Assembly: GCF_026151205.1 (NCBI RefSeq)
Contig: NW_026971954.1
Coordinates: 1-14,382, forward strand
DNA length: 14,382 nucleotides
Direction of reading: 5' to 3'
Origin: Bolinopsis microptera
Taxonomy: Eukaryota; Ctenophora; Tentaculata; Lobata; Bolinopsidae
Shown: in pieces, positions 1 to 7,186 of the stretch
Layout of the letters: each line of letters begins with the position of its first letter
Position numbering within the stretch: the stretch's first letter is position 1
The notes under the pieces: generated by a model
The model's database searches: none
What the model saw: only the letters and a program-made list of their open reading frames with translations
Told to the model about the DNA's origin: nothing
Translations under genes and position numbers: made by a program

Positions 1-369
1 TCTTTAATTTTATATACTAAATTACTAATGTTTTATAACGTTTTAGCGGGGTGTAATTTTGTTAGGTAGGTTTTTAAAATTACAAGTCTTTTGAAAATTT
101 AAGTTTTTGATCTTAACTATTTATTGTTAATAAAATGCTCATTGTAGCCAGTTATTTTAAGATGTTCATCATCAATATTTATGAGAAAAGACAATTTTTT
201 TGTTGAGAAAAGACAGAATTAAAGGAATGTAAAATAAAACCTATTGTTTCATTGAAAATTATTGTTTCATTGATTGCATGCGTTGATAGGTCAAAGATAA
301 TAAAATTGTTTTTTCTAAAAATGTTTCTAGAATCTCCACTGCAAAGAGTATGTTTCTCCAGGATGAAAC
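1..369. other. AT-rich non-coding flank
   Basis: No open frame, RNA gene or family repeat recognised. Simple A/T runs and a short local duplication (ATTGTTTCATTGA near 243-275) are all I see. It may be intron or 5' flank of the kinase gene. Confidence 0.5.
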
Positions 370-1177
370 ATAAAGGAAGTCCTACAGGGTGAGAATCCTT
401 GTCAGGTTTTGCTGGTTCTTCCAGGGCTTATGTCTGTCCGCATTGCACTTTGTGGCGAGGCAGCATTAGTGTCAATAAAAGAATCTTACTTCTATACTCT
501 TTATGCGGTATATGGACAGCTCCTCTAGAGAACCTATACCTGCAACATGCCGCCGTGGGCTTTTCACGACTTCCAATATACCTATCTTATGATAGAGGCC
601 AGCTAATCGGCTTAATAGATAGCCCTAAACCGGACAACTGGACCGCGACTTAACAAGACCAATGGGACATCTCAACCTGACCACGATAAGGCATTACTCG
701 GCGTGACAAGCAACTCACGCATCCACACGCAACTCCCCCATGATCCAATCAGGCCCTCTTTCTCGACCATTTCTATACTCAGGCACCGGTCCCCCAAAGC
801 AACTTATCGGGCATCATAACAGTACACAATCTCCTTGACCTCACACCATATTTTTACTTTTTCCGAACCTCCTCAACACACCAGCGATCTGCCCAGCACC
901 ACCTTTGGCAATAAACTAAAGAGCATGTCAATGGGGCAAGATCGGTCTCATTTCATAGTCACACGGGATCTATGGTAGTCAATCTTCGGAGGGGCGCCCC
1001 CACTCAACTGCCATTGCTCTTGCAATGGTACCAGATGTATCTCTGCATTACCGGGATAGTGGCGCAAACATCTGGGCCTCAGTAGGACTCTTTGGTATTA
1101 TTGAGTCGCTTGCTCTTTCGAGTCGAGTCAGTAGGTGCTGCACCAAAAAAATAAAATAAAATAAAATAAAGGAAGTC
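370..1177 (+). mobile_element. Retroposed element with target-site duplication and (AAAAT)n tail
   Basis: About 785 bp of sequence visibly more GC-rich than its surroundings (382-1165), ending in A-rich ATAAAATAAA units (1145-1170), and flanked by the direct repeat ATAAAGGAAGTC (370-381 and 1166-1177; GGAAGTC is unambiguous, the ATAAA part may belong to the tail). A 3' A-rich microsatellite tail plus a target-site duplication is the mark of LINE-driven integration. Just before the tail is the hairpin GGTGCTGCACC. No reverse transcriptase motif is visible; the 84-residue frame at 399-653 matches nothing I know. It could be a 5'-truncated LINE, a non-autonomous derivative or a retrocopy. Confidence 0.65.
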
Positions 1178-1443
1178 TGGGAGTCTCTGGCCCCTATGAT
1201 GAGGCTCCGATGATTATCGTCATTGACATTCAATCTCACAGTGGAACGTCAATAGCAGGATAAGATAACTCTTGAATAGAACAAGTCCCAGGCCAGCTTA
1301 ATAAGACCTAACTGATGTAGATCAGATCTGTTATATCCATCTATTATGCACAATTTTGTGATTGAATATTTTCTAATTTTTCATAACGTTTAAATTGCAT
1401 TGCGTCTTAAAATATGATGTAATGATAAGTGCTATATTCTTAG
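1178..1443. other. Non-coding segment before exon 1
   Basis: No gene or repeat recognised. It ends in ATATTCTTAG, a possible 3' splice site for exon 1. No TATA box or other promoter element can be assigned. Confidence 0.4.
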
Positions 1444-1445
1444 AA

Positions 1446-1560
1446 ATGAGTTACAATAGACTAAAAGAAGCGGCTGGAAAGTACAGACGGAACATAAAGC
1501 CAATACACTGCACGGTTGTAAAGATAACACGAAAGAGCGCATCAGCTTTCCAGAAAGCTG
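1446..1560 (+). CDS. Alpha-kinase gene exon 1 (or internal exon from 1444)
   Basis: Encodes residues 1-38 plus one base of codon 39, beginning MSYNRLKEAAGKYRRN and ending at a good donor (GCTG|GTAAGA). The segment is basic, then reads HCTVVKITRK, which could be the first beta strand of the ubiquitin-like domain continued in exon 2. The ATG has a fair context (A at -3). TTCTTAG directly before it (AG at 1442-1443) could be a splice acceptor giving an exon from 1444 in phase 1, like every other intron here. The exon is then either first or internal. Its coding status rests on phase agreement and the strong donor rather than on a recognised motif. Confidence 0.6.
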
Positions 1561-1995
1561 GTAAGAATGTCACAATAGCATTTATAATATATTTATGAAC
1601 TTTCCTTTTAGGAGCCACAACTCATTCCGTCCTATGGGAATCTTGCACAATTTCGGTATTCCTAGTTAATCATATATTATTGATTAGAAATGGGTATACG
1701 CGGTATGTAGGTTTATTTCGTAACGAGCGTTAAGTGTTGATAATGATATTCAATTTGGTTATGGTTTCTGGTAAGCCTCGTCTCTAAACATAAAGTTAAG
1801 CGTGTTAACATTATTAGATAAACGATTATTTATCTTAGGTACAGAATTATTTCACAACGTTAGTTTGTACTTTGTCTCGTAAGTCATAACTGTTAGCTCT
1901 AAAATGGAATTTTTGTGAACACTATTTATTGCTAGGTAGTAGGTGGTAGGTAATGATTTGATTTCTATTTTTAGAATTTTATGATGGCTTTGAAA
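1561..1995. other. Start of kinase intron 1, no recognised content
   Basis: Begins GTAAGA. AT-rich, no frame or repeat identified before the MITE at 2000. Confidence 0.5.
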
Positions 1996-2556
1996 TTAAG
2001 GGGGCAGGGGGGGTCTTTATGAAATTTCTCTCGAAATTGGTTTTATAGTTGTTTTTGATAGAGGAGAGTGATCTGTCTGCTGCTTTTGGTTCCATGGAAA
2101 TATATTGTTCCAAGCCGAAGTTATTGCTGGTCAAAGGTCAGCGCTCATGTGTAATTGTATTGCATGAGCGATTTTCAATCGAGCGCCCTGAAAATTTTGA
2201 GATAGGCCTTAGAACATTTTTTATTCAATTTTGAAAATCCCGGACCTGGAAAAATCGTCAAAAAACGAGGTCCAAGATTTTCAAAATCGAATAAAAAAAT
2301 TTCTAAGGGCCTATCTCAAAATTCTGATCCACCAGAAGTTTTTAAATGGTCCTTAAAACATATTCTGAAAGTTTCAAGGTGATTGCTCAAAAAATGTAGG
2401 ATAAGATTGAAAATGCAATAACGTCGGCTAGGAACAATATTTTTCCATGGAACCAAAAGCAGCAGACAGATATCACTCTCCTCTATCAAAAACAACTATA
2501 AAATTAATTTCAAGAGAAATTTCATAAATACCCCCCCCCCCCCCCCCCTGCCTTAA
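1996..2556. mobile_element. TTAA-flanked MITE, inverted-dimer copy (MITE copy 1)
   Basis: A 553-bp element (2000-2552) between TTAA at 1996-1999 and TTAA at 2553-2556. The outer arms (about 2000-2130 and 2425-2552) are inverted copies of roughly 130 bp at about 90% identity, starting GGGGGCAGGGGGG. A second inverted pair (2188-2250 and 2269-2332) flanks a 17-18-base centre, so the whole element folds back on itself. TTAA duplication is typical of piggyBac-type transposases, though the GGGGGCAGG end is not a terminus I can tie to a known family. The right end holds a run of 18 C. There is no transposase gene; the frame at 2049-2234 is incidental. It lies in intron 1 of the kinase gene and carries AATAAA at about 2290. 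Confidence 0.8.
2531..2548. repeat. Run of 18 C
   Basis: An uninterrupted poly-C tract at the right end of MITE copy 1, expanded from the C-rich terminal motif seen in the other MITE copy. Likely unstable and prone to sequencing-length error. Confidence 0.95.
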
Positions 2557-2750
2557 GGTGCTCTTTTATAAAGTACTAGAAAGCCCAGAGAGGAAGCTAA
2601 TAGAATAATAGTATTCTTTGATAGTCATGTTTTTATCGATATCAAAAAATATCCATCCCAACCGAAGATACAGCCGATTTAAATAGGAAACAATTTTAAC
2701 ATAACGTTATTACCACAAAACCGTTCACAATTCAGTTCCAACAATCATTG

Positions 2751-2762
2751 CACGTGCACGTG
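2751..2762. promoter_or_regulatory. Paired E-box-like motif CACGTGCACGTG (unit A)
   Basis: Two abutting CACGTG hexamers. It recurs at 3047-3058 in unit B. CACGTG is the binding site of MYC/MAX/USF-type bHLH factors. Function here is inference; the motif may simply be part of the repeat. Confidence 0.35.
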
Positions 2763-3046
2763 TGCCTTCCAACACCGTTGCTATGCAACCTTTTGATTTT
2801 TACCTAACTTCCTACTTCTCGCCTAATTTGTACGTGGGCGGTCGTACATACAGACGACAAACAAACATAATCTTTCGAATTATAATTAAGACTAGAAAGC
2901 CCGTAGTAACAGGAATGAAGCTAATATTATTCTTCGGTAGTCAACGTCAGTTTTTATCACATCAAAAAATATCCATCATAACTGAAAATAACGTAATTAC
3001 ACAACGTAATTACCGCAAAACAGATCAAAAATGTCGCAAATCTTTG

Positions 3047-3058
3047 CACGTGCACGTG
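3047..3058. promoter_or_regulatory. Paired E-box-like motif CACGTGCACGTG (unit B)
   Basis: Exact second copy of the double CACGTG, kept although the surrounding repeat units have diverged. This may hint at constraint or chance; no promoter is recognised next to it. Confidence 0.35.
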
Positions 3059-3188
3059 CGTGTAACAACCCTCGTTACCATGGTTACTATGCAACTTCCT
3101 ATTCCTTTATTCCTCGTCCAATTTGCACGTGGGTGGTCGTACAAACATAAAAATTGAATCTTTAAATTGTGGCTTTTTCCATTAAATC

Positions 3189-3250
3189 TGATTGATCGAG
3201 GAGCACTACCCAGAGGCATTAATCGGCACTATCGCCTTAAAATCTTTAAT
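3189..3250 (-). repeat. Short dispersed repeat, copy A (possible LINE 3' end)
   Basis: Related to 5289-5361: both read GATTGAT(C/T)GAGGA ... CACTACCC(A/G)GAGG(C/T)ATTA ... CGCCTTAAAATCTTTAA. On the minus strand both end in CAATCA-type units, like a LINE 3' tail, so this could be the 3' end of the decayed minus-strand LINE at 3900-4570 (inference). Confidence 0.55.
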
Positions 3251-3899
3251 TACAATCAAATATATAGTTAAACATAAGCACACAATGTATAAAATATGAT
3301 TACGCTATTAGCAAAGTTAAATAGTACTATTAATTAAGAATTTTTGAATATCTCTTATCTCTTGATATAAATTTAGAACAGCTACACAGGATCTGAAGAA
3401 TGCGTGGTGATATTTTTATCTTATTTAAAATGACAGTGAAATTGCGCGGTAGCGATAGCATTGTAAAAATGCTCGTCACTATCAACGTTGATTCAACGTA
3501 TGTTGTACCAAATTATTCAATTTTTAAATAACTCTTATCTCTTGATATAAATTTGAGTTGTTCCAGTCCTTGTCATCCGGGTTAAGTGCTTGTGCAGTAA
3601 GAACATGCTTGCTGACTGTAGACTTGAATGAATTTAAGAATTTGTCTTGTCGGAAAGTCGTGACGTATTTGTTTGTTTGTTGTTTGTATATAGAACCCGT
3701 CCCCAATCTCGTATCGGAAAATTGTTAAACTCAGGTCTGAGTGTGAATACGGGTGGTACCTGCAAGAGTGTTCATTAAGCATTTAGAGTTCTGTAAAATT
3801 GCAGTTACAATTGTGCTAGAGTATTTTTTACCAGTATATACGATTGGTATCAGATATATATATCCGTACATGCTTCCAAAATTTGTAAAGCCGTAGTAC
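3251..3899. other. Intron 1 stretch with a 180-bp-spaced direct repeat
   Basis: No gene seen. CTCTTATCTCTTGATATAAA occurs at about 3352-3371 and 3532-3551, exactly 180 bp apart, inside about 40 bp of similarity (3335-3374, 3515-3554). May be the decayed 3' UTR of the LINE beside it. The small minus-strand frames here are not supported as genes. Confidence 0.45.
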
Positions 3900-4570
3900 A
3901 TACGGCTTTAGTACTTATCACATTACACCGGAGCCTTCACAGTGCAATCTCCTTTTGCAGTCGATCTGTCGTGACGTATTTTATGACTTTGTTAATAATG
4001 TTGACCGTTTTGTTATATAACTTAGGCCCAATGTAAGAAATGCTTTTGTCTGAATTACTTAAACGGTTAAATTGTATTGCAAAGAGCTGAGGTTCTCTTC
4101 TCGGTACGTTTAAGTTTGAAACAGTGAACATTCTCATAATATTTGGTGGTACAGTGTTAGAATATACTTTGTGCATTAAACATATGTATTATAAATTAAT
4201 CACGTTCGGCCAAGGTAATACTTCTACTTCTAGTTTATTGAAAATTTCCTTTGTGTGTGAAGGTGTACTGTTCAGATATTTGTCATAAAAATAGCGGTGG
4301 TATTGGTTGCCTGCAGCGCGAATGCCCTTTTTCTGGGCCGAGAAGACTCTTTTAACGGAGTTTAGTGATCTTGTTCCCCAAACTTTTTGTGATCACTTTG
4401 CTTTAATCGTTAACCTCCCATGTAGATTTCTATATCTTCAGTTTTCTTATTTGTAAAGATCAATTATTTAGTTTTGCTAGCATTTAATTTAAGCCCGTTA
4501 TTAGTATCTCAATCTATTGTCACAATAATGTCATTCATGTATTCTTACTGTGTATAGTATGGAAATGGCA
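3900..4570 (-). pseudogene. Decayed LINE (CR1/Jockey-like) reverse transcriptase C-terminus
   Basis: Read on the minus strand from about 4570 down, the translation gives NGLKLNASKTK followed by LIFTNKK (4440-4510), the late reverse-transcriptase motif of non-LTR elements. Then comes VKRVFSAQKKGIRAAG and YHRYFYDKYLN (about 4260-4360), then RREPQLFAIQFNRLSNSDKS and ISYIGPKLYN (about 4000-4110), the usual post-RT region with the (S)-(I)-x-(Y/F)-x-GP-x-LWN motif. Several in-frame stops (three in about 60 codons near 4400-4540) and frame changes show it is dead. The 5' part with the catalytic YADD is missing. It lies antisense in intron 1 of the kinase gene. Confidence 0.75.
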
Positions 4571-4727
4571 TTGTGACATAAATATTAAATATGTGTGTTG
4601 GATTTTAGATAGAATCATATAATTATCGTATAATGCATTCATACTTAGTAAACATCTGTGGCACTTTGCGGTTGCAGTCCCGATTAATCACATAAATTAA
4701 ATCTAAAATAAACCTCTTATCTTTTAG
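4571..4727. other. End of kinase intron 1
   Basis: No recognised content apart from the acceptor CTTATCTTTTAG at its 3' end. Confidence 0.4.
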
Positions 4728-4847
4728 GATTGGAAAGGAAGCTGATGCTACCTGACGAGCTGTCAGTCAATTCCCTGCGTACAGCAATCGCCAAGTTGTA
4801 TGGACTGAACGCTAACAACAAGATAACACTTTACCGAAAGTTATCTG
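4728..4847 (+). CDS. Alpha-kinase gene exon 2, ubiquitin-like domain
   Basis: Forty codons, residues 39-78, between acceptor TCTTTTAG and donor CTG|GTATGT, phase 1 at both ends. It encodes ERKLMLPDELSVNSLRTAIA, KLYGL, then ITLYRKLSG. A hydrophobic strand, a helix (SLRTAIAKLYGL) and another strand make the pattern of a beta-grasp fold. By recall the spacing resembles the C-terminal dimerisation domain of Grainyhead/CP2 factors (helix with AI..KY, then K-I..-YK, then G), continuing into exon 3. That identification is inference without an alignment; other ubiquitin-like folds such as PB1 or DCX remain possible. Confidence 0.7.
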
Positions 4848-5144
4848 GTATGTGGATTCCTTTGCAATTTTTTGATCTTTACCTATTACCTATATCATTC
4901 ATCTTCATAATTATAATATAAAATACATGCAATTTTTCAATATGATTGGATTATGGTTAGTCCCTGGAAATATTAATATCCATGCTTCAAGTAAAATCCA
5001 GGTTTTATGTAAAATTCTCTTAATTGGGCGATTTTTCTTTTCAATTGTTCTTTTAATTATTTCTCTTGTTGCTAATATTATGTTTATAGTTTTTGTAGCA
5101 ATCAGAGGGTTTTGATTGAATTTTAAACTGGTAATACTTGTCAG
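4848..5144. other. Kinase intron 2
   Basis: A 297-bp T-rich intron, GTATGT to TTGTCAG. The hydrophobic frames at 4927-5115 are due to T-richness, not membrane protein genes. Confidence 0.6.
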
Positions 5145-5285
5145 GACTCGAACTAGACGAGGAAGACGTCAAAGCGATTGGTCTTTCAACTACCATATAC
5201 TGCTTCATGGAGGAACTGGAAGCAGTATATGGTAGTCGAAAGACCAATGATGTGAAGGAACGGCCCAGTAAGGCGACAGCTACAG
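5145..5285 (+). CDS. Alpha-kinase gene exon 3, contains a 30-bp inverted repeat
   Basis: Forty-seven codons, residues 79-125, phase 1 at both ends, from acceptor TTGTCAG to a weaker donor (ACAG|GTTTGA). The first half (LELDEEDVKAIGL, then TTIYCFMEEL) fits the end of the putative ubiquitin-like domain. The second half is charged and low in hydrophobics, suggesting a linker. Unusually, bases 5177-5206 and 5219-5248 are inverted copies of each other with 29 of 30 matches and a 12-base loop, so the mRNA here would fold into a strong hairpin. No stop interrupts the frame. The weak donor and the hairpin make this the least typical exon of the gene. Confidence 0.65.
5177..5248. repeat. 30-bp inverted repeat with 12-base loop inside coding exon 3
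   Basis: Left arm 5177-5206, loop 5207-5218 (ATGGAGGAACTG), right arm 5219-5248; 29 of 30 bases pair, the exception being an A in the left arm where the right arm predicts G. Both arms are translated in frame. A hairpin this long and this perfect inside coding sequence is unlikely by chance and suggests a recent template-switch inverted duplication or a functional RNA hairpin. Confidence 0.93.
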
Positions 5286-5288
5286 GTT

Positions 5289-5361
5289 TGATTGATTGAG
5301 GATTACTAGTCACTACCCGGAGGTATTATTCTACCTGGCACTTACGCCTTAAAATCTTTAA
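5289..5361 (-). repeat. Short dispersed repeat, copy B
   Basis: Second copy of the repeat at 3189-3250, starting four bases after the exon 3 donor. Minus-strand reading ends in CCTCAATCAATCAA, like the microsatellite tail of some LINEs. Probably a very short 5'-truncated insertion. Confidence 0.55.
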
Positions 5362-5385
5362 GTTTCAAAACAATTAAAGCCGAGA

Positions 5386-5733
5386 GAAGTTTTAGTCACT
5401 GAAGACCCCCTGTTTCTCAGTAACAACAAACAAAATTACAGAACTGCAGTGCACCTCATCACGGGACATTGTGGCCTCAACAAACACCTACACACCATTC
5501 ACAAATCAGATACAAGTGCTTGTCCTAAATGCGGCGACGGAGAGGAGACTGTCTCACACTTTCTCGGACAGTGCCCGGCTATTGCCCAAATAAGAGGTCA
5601 ATATTTCCGGGATTACTACCTCTCTGTCAATGACATATTCGACAACCAACACATCTCCACCATTGTCAACTTTACAAACCACACTAAACGCTTAGTGGTG
5701 CCGGAGGAGTTGGACCAGACAGGTGTAACATAG
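5386..5733 (+). pseudogene. LINE pol C-terminal fragment with zinc-knuckle
   Basis: The frame reads SNNKQNYRTAVHLITGHCGL, then NKHLHTIHKSDTSACPKCGD, GEETVSHFLGQCP. HLITGHCGLNKHL and CPKCGDGEETVSHFLGQC (C-x2-C-x8-H-x4-C) are the end of the pol protein of I/Jockey-type LINEs, after the RNase H domain. It ends at TAG (5731-5733). All upstream RT and endonuclease sequence is absent: a 5'-truncated, dead copy. The exact 5' border is unclear (5362-5400). Confidence 0.88.
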
Positions 5734-5966
5734 CGACTACTTTAACGCCGTCTTGTTTCGCCCCTCTCTTCCACACTCAACCACCAATTAAGCGTTTATC
5801 TATGACACACCCCACAACACTTATCATCATCCTTGATTACACATCTTGATTCCACTGGCATCCTCCCACAGGACTGCCATACCCCAGAGGTAGGCAAAGC
5901 ATCCATATGCTATCCTCTCGTGGGCCAACCAGGCCCAGCCCCTCTTTTAAAAAAAACAAAAAAAAA
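5734..5966 (+). mobile_element. 3' UTR and A-rich tail of the truncated LINE
   Basis: C-rich 3' UTR, unlike the AT-rich host DNA, ending GGCCCAGCCCCTC and then an A-rich tail (5949-5966, one C inside). Together with the coding fragment it makes a copy of about 580 bp, inserted in the same direction as the kinase gene in intron 3. I could not find a target-site duplication. Confidence 0.75.
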
Positions 5967-6096
5967 CGCTGTTTGGAATCAGCTCCCTTATCAGTTGTGA
6001 ACATTAACCGATATTGTCTTGTTTAAAAAGAGACTAAAATTCATATCTCTGAAAAAGCATTCATCTTACTATATATATATAAAGCGAGACGTTATA

Positions 6097-6861
6097 TACA
6101 GTATGGGCCAAAAGTCAGTACCCATACGTTGTGTCTTATACCTCCGCTGTGATTTATATTTGAGAGTTGTTGTTTTGCAGATGGCATACTGTACCTACTT
6201 GTTCGAGGATTCTGTCGCCAAAATTTGAAAATTCGGATATTTTAAACCACGCCCATTCAATATTAAAACACCTATATTGTTCTTTCTGAACATGCTGGAC
6301 GCCTAATTTTTTTAGAGACGGTAGATTATTAAATGTTACATCCGATCTGAAAAAATGATGTGAAACGAATTTGAAATGAAGAAGTTATCAAGCATTTTCT
6401 GTATCTCGTTAACAAAATTGACTGGGTGATTATGTGACACGACACCTTAATTGGGCAGCCTTAACGATTCCCATAATGTTTAATATAACGGGGTGGTTAA
6501 CGGGGTGACCTTATCACGCGATTACTCGATTAGGTGAGCCAATCACCTGATCACACGTAATGAATAAACTCGTTATGCTTCGTATCTCGGTGATCTGAGA
6601 AGCTACAACTCTCATTTTTTTCATGACAAACGTAATTCGAATGGCCAAACACAATTCAATAAAATTTGGCTCGATCCGACTATCCAAACTATCAAATAAA
6701 TGCGAAAATGAACCTTAATTTTTTTAAATGAACATTTCAATTTGACAAATTCCTCGAACCAGTCGTGGTAGCAAGTCATACCAGAAAGAATTATTTCAAT
6801 TGGGCACTCAGTGACTGAGCTATTAAGGCCAACGTATGGGTACTGACTTTTATTCATGGGA
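6097..6861. mobile_element. Tc1/mariner-like MITE with 22-bp perfect inverted repeats
   Basis: Inverted repeats AAAAGTCAGTACCCATACGT(TG) at 6110-6131 and 6830-6851 match over 22 of 22 bases and enclose about 700 bp. The left end extends outward as TA-CAGTATGGGCC, which looks like a TA target with a CAGT terminus, as in Tc1/mariner elements. The right end is diverged outside the 22 bp, so its border is approximate. No transposase frame; the 91-residue minus-strand frame at 6621-6896 runs across the repeat and is not a gene. The interior has only weak inverted symmetry. Confidence 0.68.
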
Positions 6862-6978
6862 ATAAAAGCAAAATTATAAACTGTATGATTTAACACAAGT
6901 TTTAAATGTGATGGGAAATATATGCTATAGCAATCGCCTGCGCTATGTTCTACGATTGACCATGATTTTATTGTCCAG

Positions 6979-7059
6979 GATCAGGATTAGTAGTTGAATC
7001 AACTTTTAAGCCAAAGCGTATGCGCTCCAAAAGCATGAACCTTCCCGAGGAACCTTCAG
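6979..7059 (+). CDS. Alpha-kinase gene exon 4, basic linker
   Basis: Twenty-seven codons, residues 126-152, from acceptor TTGTCCAG to donor TCAG|GTAAAG, phase 1 at both ends. It encodes a basic linker with STFKPKRMRSKSM, which may act as a nuclear-localisation or substrate-docking patch (inference). It is a near copy of the start of exon 5 (SSFKPKRCRFRTA at the same distance from the splice site), so exon 4 probably arose by tandem exon duplication. Being an 81-bp symmetric exon, it could be skipped without a frameshift. Confidence 0.7.
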
Positions 7060-7186
7060 GTAAAGTAAAATGTCATCAAATGATATGGGCCCGTAATCTG
7101 TATACTTTTTCGTTCTTTTCCGTATACTTTTCCGTTGTTTGCTCATCAAAACGTCAATTTATTCAATAATATATAAACTATTACAG

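Larger units (their letters stand above)
2575..3170. repeat. Tandem duplication, about 316-bp unit, two copies
   Basis: Unit A (2575-2890) and unit B (2891 to about 3170) both start ACTAGAAAGCCC, then share ATCAAAAAATATCCATC, AACGTAATTACC/AACGTTATTACC, the double E-box-like GCACGTGCACGTG, a TATGCAACC/T segment and CACGTGGG(C/T)GGTCGTAC near the end. The copies are clearly diverged. The 131-residue frame at 2762-3157 crosses both units and is not a gene. A shortened third relative lies at 13008-13082. Confidence 0.8.

Noticed and set aside
383-470. AGGGTGAGAATCC and GTGGCGAGG, resembling fragments of 28S rRNA
   Set aside because: Only two short words match; the sequence between and around them does not follow rRNA, so no rRNA gene or rRNA-derived head is called.
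399-653. 84-residue frame in the retroposed element
   Set aside because: No recognisable protein family and not conserved around a start; treated as chance within the element.
2049-2234. 61-residue frame inside MITE copy 1
   Set aside because: It covers part of the foldback arm, and the matching arm in copy 2 is not open in the same frame as far as I can see.
2762-3157. 131-residue plus-strand open frame
   Set aside because: It spans both units of a non-coding tandem duplication, starts from a GTG, and shows no domain or splice support.
4927-5115. Hydrophobic 62-residue frame that looks like membrane helices
   Set aside because: It lies in a T-rich intron between two phase-matched exons; T-rich DNA naturally encodes Phe/Ile/Leu runs.
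6621-6896. 91-residue minus-strand frame
   Set aside because: It runs through the right inverted repeat of a MITE and matches nothing known.
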